A DNA stretch of 64,000 nt from NCBI GenBank assembly GCA_030065915.1, contig JASJCQ010000014.1, forward strand, positions 59,066 to 123,065. The letters are read 5' to 3'. The stretch's first letter is position 1. Each line of letters starts with the position of its first letter. The notes under the pieces are model-generated. The model saw only the letters and a list, made by a program, of their open reading frames with translations, was not told the origin of the DNA and ran no database searches. The position numbers and the translations under genes are program-made. Shown piece by piece: positions 11,088 to 19,942 of this stretch. The DNA comes from Woeseiaceae bacterium (GTDB lineage: Bacteria; Pseudomonadota; Gammaproteobacteria; Steroidobacterales; Woeseiaceae).

Positions 11088-12185
11088 CTAGAGTCTCATC
11101 GGCATCACGACGAACGTACAGTCTCCGTTTCCCGGGTCCTTGATCAGGCAGCTCGAGTTGCTATCCACGACCGAGAAGCTAACCGTATCGCCATCCACCG
11201 CACCGATCGCGTCGAGCAAATAATTAACGTTGAAACCGATCTCTATCTCCTCCCCGGAGTATGTGACCTCAAGTTCTTCTTCTGCCTCTTCCTGGTCCGG
11301 GTTGTGTGCTTGCAGCACAACAGCGTTGTCGCGGATCGTCAGCCGTATGCCTCGATACTTTTCATTCGACAGGATGGCTGTGCGCTGTAACCCACCCCTC
11401 AGGACTCCCTTGTCCGCACTCAACTCGTTATCGGAATCTTTCGGGATGACGCGTTCGTACTCCGGGAAACGTCCGTCAATCAGCTTCGATGTGAAGCGAA
11501 TTCCGTCTAACTGGACGCGAACGTGATTAGAGCCAAGCTCGATAGTGACCGCTCCCTCACCCGACAACAGTCGCTGCAATTCTATGACGCCTTTACGCGG
11601 CACGATGATTTGCTGATTGCTTAGGCCCGGGCCATCTACCACCGCCTGGCAAAGAGACAAGCGATGCCCATCCGTCGCAACTGCCTTCAGGTGCTTCCCG
11701 CCCGTCTCCAGCAGCATCCCGTTCAGGTAGTAGCGGACGTCTTGCTGGGCCATCGCGAAATGCGTCTTCTCAATCAGTCGCGTTAGCACATCCTGCGGGA
11801 TCTCGATCGACTGGTCCGCCTTGATGTCATCGACCGACGGAAACTCAGCCGCCGGCAGCGTTGCGAGAGAGAAACGGCTAGGACCAGACCGAACCGTGAG
11901 CTTCTCACCGCCTAACGACAGGTTGATCGTGGCCCCATCCGGGAGCGCGCGACAGATGTCCAATAGCTTCCGCCCGGACACCGTTATCTCTCCCTCCGTC
12001 TCGACGTCGACTTCTGTCTGAGCGACGAGCTCCACTTCCAGGTCGGTCGCCGTCACCGACAGCGAGCCGTTCCTGGCAACCAACAAAACATTCGACAGTA
12101 TTGGCATCGTCTGCCTGCGCTCCACAACACCAATAACGGATTGAAGAGGTTTTAAAAGAACGTCCCTGGCGGCGCTAAACTTCAT
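11088..12185 (-). CDS. dnaN: DNA polymerase III beta subunit (sliding clamp)
   Basis: Ring-shaped processivity factor for DNA polymerases. The 365 residues match the 366 of E. coli. Landmarks are the N-terminal MKFSAARDVLLKPLQSVIGVVERRQTMPILSN, the FSLATLPAAEFPSVDD segment near residue 115, and the C-terminal VVMPMRL that forms part of the client-binding pocket. It lies downstream of oriC and is followed within six bases by recF, giving a dnaN-recF transcription unit that probably continues toward gyrB. Confidence 0.97.
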   Translation of the reverse strand: MKFSAARDVLLKPLQSVIGVVERRQTMPILSNVLLVARNGSLSVTATDLEVELVAQTEVDVETEGEITVSGRKLLDICRALPDGATINLSLGGEKLTVRSGPSRFSLATLPAAEFPSVDDIKADQSIEIPQDVLTRLIEKTHFAMAQQDVRYYLNGMLLETGGKHLKAVATDGHRLSLCQAVVDGPGLSNQQIIVPRKGVIELQRLLSGEGAVTIELGSNHVRVQLDGIRFTSKLIDGRFPEYERVIPKDSDNELSADKGVLRGGLQRTAILSNEKYRGIRLTIRDNAVVLQAHNPDQEEAEEELEVTYSGEEIEIGFNVNYLLDAIGAVDGDTVSFSVVDSNSSCLIKDPGNGDCTFVVMPMRL

Positions 12186-12392
12186 ACATTCACCTGTTAA
12201 TAAAACTTGGAGTTTATCTATTTATTATTACTATTAGGCTTGCCAAAGCCTGTGGATAAAACTAAAATTCCCATAAAAAACATTGACTTAAATGCCAAAA
12301 ATAACAGCTGGAAACGTTGGATACCTGCCTGTACTCCTGTGGGCAGTCTGTGGATAAAAATTCAGGACAAAGTTATCCACCGGTAATCCACA
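12186..12392. other. Putative chromosomal origin oriC (dnaA-dnaN intergenic)
   Basis: This 207-bp gap has two perfect DnaA boxes, TGTGGATAA at 12251-12259 and 12349-12357. Two single-mismatch boxes on the other strand are TTATCCACC at 12373-12381 and TAATCCACA at 12384-12392, the latter touching the dnaA stop. The dnaN-side half (about 12195-12300) is very AT-rich, with a run of TTTATTATTACTATT type sequence suited to unwinding. The rpmH-dnaA gap shows no DnaA box, so this is the better origin candidate in the window. It may also hold the dnaN promoter. Confidence 0.75.
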
Positions 12393-13718
12393 TCATCCTG
12401 TCAAAGTTCTCAACAAATTCAAATAGTCATCGTCCACGCGTTTTTCGGTCTCGCGAAGAGAATCGATTCTGCGACAGCCGTGCAACACAGTCGTATGGTC
12501 ACGACCGCCGAAGGCATCGCCAATTTCCGGAAGACTGTGATTCGTCAGCTCCTTCGAAAGCGCCATAGCGACCTGCCTTGGCCGCGCGATCGATCGACTC
12601 CTTTTCTTGGATAACAGGTCGGCGACACGAATCTTGTAATACTCAGCGACCGTCTTCTGGATGTTTTCAATAGACACCAGCCTGTCCTGCATCGCGAGGA
12701 GGTCCCGCAATGCCTCCTTGGCAAAATCCAGGCTGATCGGCCGACCGGTAAATCGGGAGTTCGCCATCACCCGCCGAAGAGCGCCTTCCAGCTCCCGAAC
12801 GTTGGAGCGAATTCGCTTCGCAATGAAAAAAGCGACTTCCTCGGGGAGCTCGATGTTCTCCGCCTCCGCCTTGCTCATCAGAATAGCAACAGACGTCTCC
12901 AGCTCCGGTGGCTCGATGGCAACGGTCAGCCCCCAGCCGAACCGGGACTTCAGCCGCTCCTCGAGGCCATTGACTTCCTTCGGATAGCGATCACAGGTCA
13001 GTACGATCTGACGCTGACCCTCGAGCAAGGCATTGAAAGTATGAAAGAACTCCTCCTGCGATCGCTCCTTGCCCGCAAAAAACTGGATATCGTCGATCAG
13101 CAAAGCATCCAGGGATCGATAAGCTCGCTTGAACTCAGAGATACGATTGTGCTGCAGGCCCTTGACCATGTCGCCGACGAATCTTTCCGAATGCACGTAC
13201 GCCACTCGCGCGCCGGGCTTGGCTGCGAGAATTGCGTTGCCAACGGCGTGCATGAGGTGAGTCTTACCGAGCCCAACACCGCCGTAAATAAACAGAGGGT
13301 TATACGAGGTTCCGGGGTTCTGGCCGACCTGCGTGGCGGCGGCGCGTGCGAGCTGATTGCTCTTGCCCTCAACGAAACTGTCGAACGTAAATGCCGGGTT
13401 GAGCCTCGACGTTACCGAGGAACCCTGTTCGACCGCTGACCCGTCCCTGGTGGCCCGTTCAGCTGCCGGCGCGGCGGCAGCCCTGGAACCGACCTCGACC
13501 AGGACTTCGATATCGCTGGAGTCGACGATATCGAGAATTCTCGCCATGTAATGGTCCTGAAGCCAGTCCACGACGAAGCGGTTCGGGGCCAGCAATTTGA
13601 GCTGCCCGTCGCTCTCGATAGCCTGTAACGGACGTATCCACGTGTTGAACTGCTGCTCAGGAAGCTCGGCCTGCAGGTGGCGGGTGCAGCGGCTCCATAG
13701 CGAGGTATTTGTGGACAA
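12393..13718 (-). CDS. dnaA: Chromosomal replication initiator DnaA
   Basis: AAA+ initiator that binds DnaA boxes and loads the helicase. Domain I ([26 protein letters not shown]) is at the N-terminus, followed by Walker [16 protein letters not shown], Walker [15 protein letters not shown], and the C-terminal DNA-binding signature [17 protein letters not shown] place the start at a TTG (13716-13718), preceded by GGAA at a proper distance. It gives 441 residues beginning [10 protein letters not shown], as the family expects. The first upstream in-frame ATG (13805) would add 29 residues with no resemblance to DnaA. Confidence 0.93.
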   Translation of the reverse strand: MSTNTSLWSRCTRHLQAELPEQQFNTWIRPLQAIESDGQLKLLAPNRFVVDWLQDHYMARILDIVDSSDIEVLVEVGSRAAAAPAAERATRDGSAVEQGSSVTSRLNPAFTFDSFVEGKSNQLARAAATQVGQNPGTSYNPLFIYGGVGLGKTHLMHAVGNAILAAKPGARVAYVHSERFVGDMVKGLQHNRISEFKRAYRSLDALLIDDIQFFAGKERSQEEFFHTFNALLEGQRQIVLTCDRYPKEVNGLEERLKSRFGWGLTVAIEPPELETSVAILMSKAEAENIELPEEVAFFIAKRIRSNVRELEGALRRVMANSRFTGRPISLDFAKEALRDLLAMQDRLVSIENIQKTVAEYYKIRVADLLSKKRSRSIARPRQVAMALSKELTNHSLPEIGDAFGGRDHTTVLHGCRRIDSLRETEKRVDDDYLNLLRTLTG

Positions 13719-13839
13719 CGGCGTTTCCGGCGAATCTAGAGACGAAAGACCCGGCAGTCTAACGCTTCGACAGGGCCAAAACCAGATGGGCAGCCGCAGC
13801 CACAAGCCGTCGACCGCGTCATAGAAAAGTCCTTATCTA

Positions 13840-13868
13840 TTGACACGTTAAAGGGGCCCGCGTACCCT
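13840..13868 (+). promoter_or_regulatory. Promoter of rpmH-rnpA-yidC
   Basis: A perfect -35 TTGACA at 13840-13845 is followed after 17 bases by TACCCT at 13863-13868, a partial -10. Transcription would start near 13875, about 50 bases before the rpmH ATG. It is the only strong -35 in the dnaA-rpmH gap on this strand. Confidence 0.5.
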
Positions 13869-13927
13869 TGCCGCCCTTTCGTTTGGCGACCCAATAGGGG
13901 TCGAAATAACCGCAGGATTTAACGCTC

Positions 13928-14062
13928 ATGAAACGCACCTACCAACCCAGCACAATCAAGCGCGCCAGAACCCATGGCTTCCGCGCACGCATGGCCACCA
14001 AGGCTGGCCGTCTCGTGCTGAAGCGTCGCCGGGCGAAAGGCCGCGCGAAACTGACGCCGTAA
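13928..14062 (+). CDS. rpmH: 50S ribosomal protein L34
   Basis: The 44-residue basic protein ([20 protein letters not shown] at the start, AKGRAKLTP at the end) is a textbook L34, part of the large ribosomal subunit. It is the first gene of the rpmH-rnpA-yidC-mnmE run and faces away from dnaA, the conserved arrangement around gammaproteobacterial origins. Confidence 0.97.
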   Translation: MKRTYQPSTIKRARTHGFRARMATKAGRLVLKRRRAKGRAKLTP

Positions 14063-14114
14063 CACGATCAATTCTGCGCCGGCCGGCCTACCTATAAAGA
14101 CAACGGGCGACGAG

Positions 14115-14471
14115 ATCGAAAGCCGACTTCGATTCACCAAAGAACACAGGCTCCTGGCGGCTTCCGATTACAGCCGTGTCTTTGATCGACCGAAGCGCAG
14201 CCACGACAAGCTCTTCACCGTACTCTGCAGGAAACGGCCGACCGGCAACGCCAGGCTGGGACTGGCAATTTCAAAGAAGCATTGTCGGCACGCGACAGCA
14301 AGAAACCGAATCAAGCGCGTCGCACGAGAATCGTTCAGACAACACCAACACTTATTAAAGAGCGTGGATATCGTTGTGATCAACAAGCCGGCGGCAGCCA
14401 AAGCGACGAATCAACAGCTCTTCGACAGCTTGTCACAGCACTGGAAGCGCTGTGCCGGCGTGAGTAGCTAA
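14115..14471 (+). CDS. rnpA: Ribonuclease P protein component (non-canonical start)
   Basis: Protein subunit of RNase P, which trims tRNA 5' leaders. The frame encodes FTKEHRLLAASDYSRVF, LFTVLCRKRPTGNARLGLAISKKH and the conserved RNR motif in ARNRIKRVARESFRQ, then ends at TAA just before yidC. The frame is open only from 14055 and contains no in-frame ATG, GTG or TTG before the conserved region. The ATC at 14115 gives 118 residues, one less than E. coli RnpA, and is given as a nominal start; the ATA at 14094 or ACG at 14100 are alternatives. Either a rare start codon is used or a sequence error hides the start. Confidence 0.8.
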   Translation: MESRLRFTKEHRLLAASDYSRVFDRPKRSHDKLFTVLCRKRPTGNARLGLAISKKHCRHATARNRIKRVARESFRQHQHLLKSVDIVVINKPAAAKATNQQLFDSLSQHWKRCAGVSS

Positions 14472-14476
14472 CAGGC

Positions 14477-16183
14477 ATGGACAATCAGCGCTTACTAACC
14501 TGGGGCCTGTTCCTGATGATGGCCTGGTTCACGTACCAGACCTGGCAGACGGACTATCGTGTGCCACCGCCAGCTACAGAGACAGAGTCGGCACCGGCTG
14601 CGGTCGACGCGTTACCGAACGCTGACGCCCCACCGGCACTGCCCGAAGTCAGCGCACCGACGACAGAAACACCCGCCGCTCTTCCGTCTACGGACGCGGC
14701 CTCGGCGGACGCACCTTACATCAGCGTCACGACCGACGTCTTCGACATAAAGATCGACACCCGGGGCGGAACGATCGTCGAGGCGACAATGCTTGGCTAC
14801 CCGGTATCCAAAGAGAACCCGGATCTGCTGGTGCAGACCCTGTCGCCTGATGCGGCTAACTTTGGCCTGCTGAGGACGGGCCTGCGCGGCGGTGTCGTCG
14901 CCGACCACACGGTGCTGTACGACTTCGAAGCCGAGGCATACACGCTCGACGACAGCGACGAGATTGTGGTGCCTTTGACCTGGGTCAACGACGATGGCCT
15001 GCGTGTCGAGAAACGATTGACGTTCACGCGGGGAAGTTACCAGGTCGACATCGAACAGACAGTGCAGAACGGCAGCCAGGCGCCCTGGTCGGGCGACTTC
15101 TACGTCCAGCTGCTGCGACGTCACTTCGAGCAGGAGCGATCGATGTTTAACGTCGAAAGCTACTCCTTCGACGGCCCGATCGTATACGACGGCGAGAGCT
15201 CAGAGAAACTCGACCGAGGCGATCTCGTCAAGGGCGAGTCGTACAATGCGTCGATCGCTAACGCCTGGGTTGCGTCAATACAGTCTCACTTCCTGAATGC
15301 CATCGTTCCCGTCCGGGACGTGCAGCATGCGTATCGCGTCGAGCACGCCAACTCGACGATGATTGCGAGCGTTGTCTCGCCGAAGCAAACAGTAGCGCCC
15401 GGCGAATCGCACACCTTCAAGACGCGTACGTTTATCGGGCCGAAGCTGCAGGCGCAGCTCGAAGAGCTGGATCCGAAACTCAAATTAACCGTCGACTACG
15501 GCATCCTTACTATCCTGTCGCAGCCTATGTTCTGGTTGCTGGCGCTGGCGCACAGCTACGTCGCAAACTGGGGCGTTGCGATCATCCTGATCACGATCCT
15601 GATCAAGCTGGTCTTCTACAAGCTAACCGAATCGAGCGGCCGCTCGATGGCCAAGATGCGCACGCTGCAACCGCGGATGCAGGCGCTGCAGGAGCGTTAC
15701 AAAGACGATCGGCAGGCGCTGTCGCAGGCCATGATGGACCTGTACAAGCGCGAGAAGGTGAACCCGGTTGCGGGCTGCCTGCCGATCCTCGTGCAGATGC
15801 CGTTCTTCCTGGCTTTCTACTGGGTCCTGGTCGAGAGCGTCGAGATGCGCCAGGCGCCATTCGCGCTGTGGCTGACGGACCTGTCATCGCGTGACCCGTA
15901 CTTCATCCTGCCGCTTATCATGGGCGCGGCCATGCTGGTTCAGCAGAAGCTGAATCCGGCGCCGACGGACCCGGTGCAGGCGAGGGTCATGCAGATCATG
16001 CCGATCATGTTCACCGGCTTTTTTGCCTTCTTCCCGTCCGGCCTCGTGCTGTACTGGGCGACCAACACGCTGCTGTCCATCGCGCAGCAGTGGAAGATCA
16101 ATCGCGTGGTCGAAGCGGAAGCGAAGGCCGAGAAAACCAAAGGCGGCAAGGGCCGGAAGAACAAGGCCTCCGGCGACGACTGA
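14477..16183 (+). CDS. yidC: Membrane protein insertase YidC
   Basis: Inner-membrane insertase acting with or without SecYEG. The 568-residue protein has the N-terminal helix (DNQRLLTWGLFLMMAWFTYQ), a large periplasmic domain (about 60-345), and five C-terminal helices with the conserved YKDDRQALSQAMMDLYKREKVNPVAGCLPILVQ region split across 400-440 and the LVLYWATNTLLSIAQQW segment near the end. The basic tail (KTKGGKGRKNK) is typical. It starts five bases after the rnpA stop; the small yidD gene that usually sits between rnpA and yidC is absent. Confidence 0.96.
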   Translation: MDNQRLLTWGLFLMMAWFTYQTWQTDYRVPPPATETESAPAAVDALPNADAPPALPEVSAPTTETPAALPSTDAASADAPYISVTTDVFDIKIDTRGGTIVEATMLGYPVSKENPDLLVQTLSPDAANFGLLRTGLRGGVVADHTVLYDFEAEAYTLDDSDEIVVPLTWVNDDGLRVEKRLTFTRGSYQVDIEQTVQNGSQAPWSGDFYVQLLRRHFEQERSMFNVESYSFDGPIVYDGESSEKLDRGDLVKGESYNASIANAWVASIQSHFLNAIVPVRDVQHAYRVEHANSTMIASVVSPKQTVAPGESHTFKTRTFIGPKLQAQLEELDPKLKLTVDYGILTILSQPMFWLLALAHSYVANWGVAIILITILIKLVFYKLTESSGRSMAKMRTLQPRMQALQERYKDDRQALSQAMMDLYKREKVNPVAGCLPILVQMPFFLAFYWVLVESVEMRQAPFALWLTDLSSRDPYFILPLIMGAAMLVQQKLNPAPTDPVQARVMQIMPIMFTGFFAFFPSGLVLYWATNTLLSIAQQWKINRVVEAEAKAEKTKGGKGRKNKASGDD

Positions 16184-16195
16184 CCGGCACGCGCC

Positions 16196-17521
16196 GTGGC
16201 CGACACAGACACGATAGCCGCGATCGCAACACCACCCGGTGTCGGCGGCGTGGGCATCGTGCGCGTCTCCGGGCCAGAGGCTGAAAACATAGCCTCGAAG
16301 CTCACCGGCGGCGTTCCGGCGCCGCGTCGAGCGGTACTCGTCAAGATAACAGACTCAGGCGGCGCCGCCATCGACAGCGGGCTCGCGATCCATTTCCCGG
16401 CGCCACATTCTTTCACGGGCGAATCCGTGCTCGAGCTGCACGGGCATGGCGGCCCCGTAGTCTTGTCAATGATCCTTGATGCCGTCCTCGGCGCGGGAGC
16501 CCGGCGCGCGGAGCCCGGCGAGTTCTCCAGGCGCGCGTTCGAGAACGGCAAGCTCGACCTCGCGCAGGCTGAAGCCGTCGCCGACCTGATCGAATCCGGC
16601 AGTCGCCGCGCGGCACGCTCAGCGCTGCGATCACTGTCTGGTGCATTCTCTGACGATGTGCACGCCCTCGTTGAGCAACTGACCCGCATAAGAATCTTTG
16701 TCGAAGCCGCAATCGACTTTCCCGAAGAGGAGATCAACTTCCTGTCCGACGAGGCGCTGTCAAGGCAACTCGATGATGGCCGCGTCGCGTTCGACCAACT
16801 GCTCGACCGGACGCGCGCCGGTCGAGTGCTGAGGGACGGCTTCCAGGCGGTCATCGCCGGCAAGCCGAACGCCGGCAAATCGAGCCTGATGAACGCGCTG
16901 AGTGGCGACGAGACCGCGATCGTCACGGACATGGCCGGCACGACGCGGGACGTATTGCGCGAGACCATCGTCATCGAGGGCCTGACGATCGAGCTCGTCG
17001 ACACGGCGGGACTCAGGGAGGAGGCCGGGCTGGTCGAGCAGGAGGGCATTCGACGGGCTCGAAAAGCGATGTCCTCGGCGGACGCGGTGCTCTGGGTGCT
17101 GGACAGCACGGAACCGGACCCAGGCGCGCCTGAAGAAGAGGAAGACGCAGCCTTGCTCGTTGTTCGCAACAAGATCGACCTGAGCGGCGAGCCGGCGGGC
17201 CAAAATGCGGACGGCAGCATCGGTGTGTCAGCCGTGACGATGGAGGGATTCGAAGCGTTGAAGGCGGCCCTGCTAACGTTGGCCGGGCTGGACACGGGTA
17301 TAGAGGGGGCATTTTCGGCTCGTGCAAGGCATATCGAGGCCATCGAGAATGCCCGCGCTCATTTCGAGCAGGGGGTCGCGGCGCTGCGTGACGCCAGGGC
17401 CGGCGAGCTGCTGGCCGAGGAGCTCCGCCTGGCGCAGGACGACCTCGGAACCATCACCGGCGAGCTGCATTCCGACGATTTGCTGGGTCGCATCTTCGCA
17501 GACTTCTGTATCGGCAAATAG
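16196..17521 (+). CDS. mnmE: tRNA modification GTPase MnmE
   Basis: With MnmG it installs the 5-carboxymethylaminomethyl group on wobble uridine of tRNAs. It starts at GTG 12 bases after yidC (MADTDTIAAIATPPGVGGVGIVRVSG). The folate-binding N-domain occupies residues 1-115. The G domain carries GKPNAGKSSLMNAL near 223, DMAGTTRD near 243 and NKID near 325. The C-terminal CIGK with its catalytic Cys is intact. At 441 residues it is slightly shorter than E. coli (454). Confidence 0.96.
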   Translation: MADTDTIAAIATPPGVGGVGIVRVSGPEAENIASKLTGGVPAPRRAVLVKITDSGGAAIDSGLAIHFPAPHSFTGESVLELHGHGGPVVLSMILDAVLGAGARRAEPGEFSRRAFENGKLDLAQAEAVADLIESGSRRAARSALRSLSGAFSDDVHALVEQLTRIRIFVEAAIDFPEEEINFLSDEALSRQLDDGRVAFDQLLDRTRAGRVLRDGFQAVIAGKPNAGKSSLMNALSGDETAIVTDMAGTTRDVLRETIVIEGLTIELVDTAGLREEAGLVEQEGIRRARKAMSSADAVLWVLDSTEPDPGAPEEEEDAALLVVRNKIDLSGEPAGQNADGSIGVSAVTMEGFEALKAALLTLAGLDTGIEGAFSARARHIEAIENARAHFEQGVAALRDARAGELLAEELRLAQDDLGTITGELHSDDLLGRIFADFCIGK

Positions 17522-17629
17522 GGGCTGAACCCCCCGTCATTAGTAAACCATCAGGAATCGATCTGTTCCTGATCAGGTTAGTCGGCCCCCAAATCCGCAT
17601 TCTGGAACATCCAAAACGGAGGACCAGAC

Positions 17630-18001
17630 ATGAAACCGATTCTCTTCGCACTATTGGCCATTTCTATGGCCGCAGGCTGCACGTCGACGAATGTCCTGAC
17701 CGCACCCGAGCAGGCCGGCGTCGCTGGTATCGACAAAGGCGACGCCATCACGCTCAACATGACGGACGGAACGACGACCAGGGCCCGATTCGTCGGCATC
17801 GAAGACGGCAAGATCGTCTACGACGACCGCGCGGGCGAACGCCAGCGCGCCGACCTCGAAACCGTCAGAAGCCTGGACTATCGTGCCTACGATTCGGAAA
17901 AGACGGGTGAAGTCGTCGCGGGCACCGCGGCAATCACCGGACAGGTTCTGCTCGGCCTCGTGCAGGTGATGGGCGCCTTGGCGGGAGGCATGAGCTACTA
18001 G
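17630..18001 (+). CDS. Putative lipoprotein
   Basis: A 123-residue protein with a signal peptide and lipobox (ISMAAGC, Cys20), a small beta-rich domain (GDAITLNMTDGTTTRARFVGIEDGKIVYDD, split here at about residues 37-66) resembling an SH3-like or LSM-like fold, and a hydrophobic glycine-rich C-terminus. A GGAGGA-type ribosome site lies just before the ATG. No family can be named with confidence. It is flanked by mnmE upstream and a convergent ABC operon downstream. Confidence 0.75.
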   Translation: MKPILFALLAISMAAGCTSTNVLTAPEQAGVAGIDKGDAITLNMTDGTTTRARFVGIEDGKIVYDDRAGERQRADLETVRSLDYRAYDSEKTGEVVAGTAAITGQVLLGLVQVMGALAGGMSY

Positions 18002-18035
18002 ACCAATCGCGAGACCGGCCCGGCTGACGAAACAA

Positions 18036-19214
18036 TCAGCCGAGCAAGCCTTCCCGTCGGTACAGCTTCGCTGCGATCCACGCAATCAGACCACCGAGCA
18101 GCAGGGTGCTGATCGCCGACGCGATGACGTTCTCCAAAACGATGGGTTCGTTCTTGACCATGTCCACCAGCAGCAGGTGCTGGCTCAGGCTGGGCACGAA
18201 CATCAGTTCGAAGGCCGGCCGGACTTGCAGGATGCTGACGACGATGATCGGAAGTGTGGGCGCGAAAAGAACGGCACTGACCCAGGTCTGCGCCTCCTTG
18301 TAGCTCTTCGTAAACGAAGCCACCAACGTCATCATCGCCGCGCCGAGCAACATGAACGGCGCCAGGATGAAAAAGGCGCCGACCGCGGCAACTGGCCCGA
18401 AGTTAGGCGTCATACCCAGCTTCTGCAATGGCAGGAAGCCGATCGCCACGACGAAGGCCGCAATACACAGCGCAAGCGACAGAGCCATGAACACGCAGCT
18501 TGCGAGAATCTTGCCCAGCATCAGCTGATCCCGGGTGACCGGCAGAGACAGCAAGGGCTCTAGCGACCCTCGCTCACGCTCACCCGCGGTGGAGTCGATG
18601 GCAAGGTACATGCCGCCGATCAGCATCGCGAAGATAAAAAAGTAGCTCATCATGCCCAGGATCAGACCGGAGCGGCCAGACGGCGTCGACACATCCACCT
18701 CGTCGATATTAATCGACCGCAATACCTGCGGGCTGACGCCACGCGCCATTAGTCGCAGTGCGGACAGACGCTGGCTGTACTCGCCGAGCGCACTGCGAAC
18801 ACGTCGTGCCTCCTTGCGCGCGTCATTGTCTGCCTCGTCGCTGTAAACCTCGACGGTCGCAGGTTCGGCATTCGCGAGCTGCTCACCGAACTCGGGCACG
18901 ATTCGGACGACAACCGATTGTTCGCCGGTCTTTACGGCCTCGATGGCCTCGTCGACGGTCTCGGGGCCGTCGACGGCATTGATGCCCTTGCTTTCGAGAA
19001 AGCGCATCAGGTTCGGCGCAAGTTCGGCGCCGATGATGGGCACGTCGAGATCGCGCTCGCCGGCGCTCAGTGACTTCTCGATCGACAGGTTGATCATGAC
19101 GGCGAACAGCAGTGGGCCAAACATCGGGCCCATGACCACAGCGGTCAGCAGCGTGCGGCGGTCGCGGAAGTTGTCCAGGACTTCTTTGCGAATGACGGTC
19201 AGTATCGTCTTCAT
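18036..19214 (-). CDS. natB: ABC-2 type exporter permease (NatB-like)
   Basis: A 392-residue permease with one N-terminal helix, a long extracytoplasmic domain (residues about 45-180) and five to six C-terminal helices. This layout and the segment STAGERERGSLEPLLSLPVTR are typical of NatB/YhaP-type ABC-2 permeases, some of which export sodium. It overlaps the ATPase gene by four bases and forms the third gene of a hydrolase-ATPase-permease operon. The exported substrate cannot be read from sequence; natB is a family label only. Confidence 0.75.
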   Translation of the reverse strand: MKTILTVIRKEVLDNFRDRRTLLTAVVMGPMFGPLLFAVMINLSIEKSLSAGERDLDVPIIGAELAPNLMRFLESKGINAVDGPETVDEAIEAVKTGEQSVVVRIVPEFGEQLANAEPATVEVYSDEADNDARKEARRVRSALGEYSQRLSALRLMARGVSPQVLRSINIDEVDVSTPSGRSGLILGMMSYFFIFAMLIGGMYLAIDSTAGERERGSLEPLLSLPVTRDQLMLGKILASCVFMALSLALCIAAFVVAIGFLPLQKLGMTPNFGPVAAVGAFFILAPFMLLGAAMMTLVASFTKSYKEAQTWVSAVLFAPTLPIIVVSILQVRPAFELMFVPSLSQHLLLVDMVKNEPIVLENVIASAISTLLLGGLIAWIAAKLYRREGLLG

Positions 19215-19942
19215 GCGGCTGGCCCCACCCGTCGGATCGCAGCAACGAAGGCGTCTTCCAGGTCGTCGGTGCCGGTACGCTCGAGGATGCGCTCCGTCGT
19301 GCCCTGGATCGCTACCTTGCCGTGCGAAATGATGACGATATCGTCACACAGCGCGGCCACCTCCTGCATGATGTGCGACGAGAACAGGACACAGCGGCCG
19401 TTGCTCTTGAGCTTGCGAATGATGTCGCGCAGGGAGCGGGTTGCCGTCACGTCGAGGCCGCTCGTGGGCTCGTCGAGGATTACGTTGTGCGGATCGTGAA
19501 CGAGGCTGCGGGCGAGCGCGACTTTCGTGCGCTGCCCCTGCGAGAAGCCCTTGGTCTGCCGATCGGCGAACTCGATGATCTCCAGCTCGTCGATGACTTT
19601 CTCGACCCGGCCGTCGATCTCCGCTTTCGGAACGCCTGCCAACGTCGCGTAGTAGGCGATGTTCTCCCTCGCGGTCAGGTGCTGGTACAGCCCGGCGCCG
19701 TGGGGCAGGGCGCCGACGCGGCGTCTCGCCTCCAGCGAATCGGTCACGACATCGACGCCGTCGATGCTGGCAGAGCCGCTGTCCGGCTTGATGACCGTGT
19801 ACAGAACCCTGAGCGTTGTCGACTTGCCAGCGCCGTTCGGCCCGAGCAGCCCGGTGATCTTGCCGTCCGGCGCCTCGAAGCTGACGTCACGAACCGCTTT
19901 GACCGCGCCAAAGTTCTTGGTGATGTTTTGCACCCTGATCAT
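19211..19942 (-). CDS. natA: ABC exporter ATP-binding protein (NatA-like)
   Basis: A 243-residue ATPase starting MIRVQNITKNFGAVKAVRDV. Walker A is LLGPNGAGKSTTLR, the signature reads KGFSQGQRTKVALARSLV, and Walker B is HNVILDEPTSGLDV, all intact. A 40-codon longer reading of the frame runs back through the hydrolase gene and is rejected. It overlaps the hydrolase stop by four bases and the permease start by four bases, so all three products are likely made together. Confidence 0.85.
   Translation of the reverse strand: MIRVQNITKNFGAVKAVRDVSFEAPDGKITGLLGPNGAGKSTTLRVLYTVIKPDSGSASIDGVDVVTDSLEARRRVGALPHGAGLYQHLTARENIAYYATLAGVPKAEIDGRVEKVIDELEIIEFADRQTKGFSQGQRTKVALARSLVHDPHNVILDEPTSGLDVTATRSLRDIIRKLKSNGRCVLFSSHIMQEVAALCDDIVIISHGKVAIQGTTERILERTGTDDLEDAFVAAIRRVGPAA

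Noticed and set aside
13636..13651. A parS-like sequence (TATCCACGTGTTGAAC) inside dnaA
   Set aside because: Only the CCACGTG core and part of one arm match; the palindrome is broken, unlike the two recF sites.
15940..17343. A 467-codon minus-strand frame opposite yidC and mnmE
   Set aside because: It lies antisense to two conserved genes and is Ser/Ala/Arg-rich with no domain, the usual artefact of high-GC DNA.
17550..17572. Hairpin ATCAGGAA/TTCCTGAT after mnmE as a terminator
   Set aside because: The stem is short and AT-containing and there is no T-run; the evidence is too weak to list.
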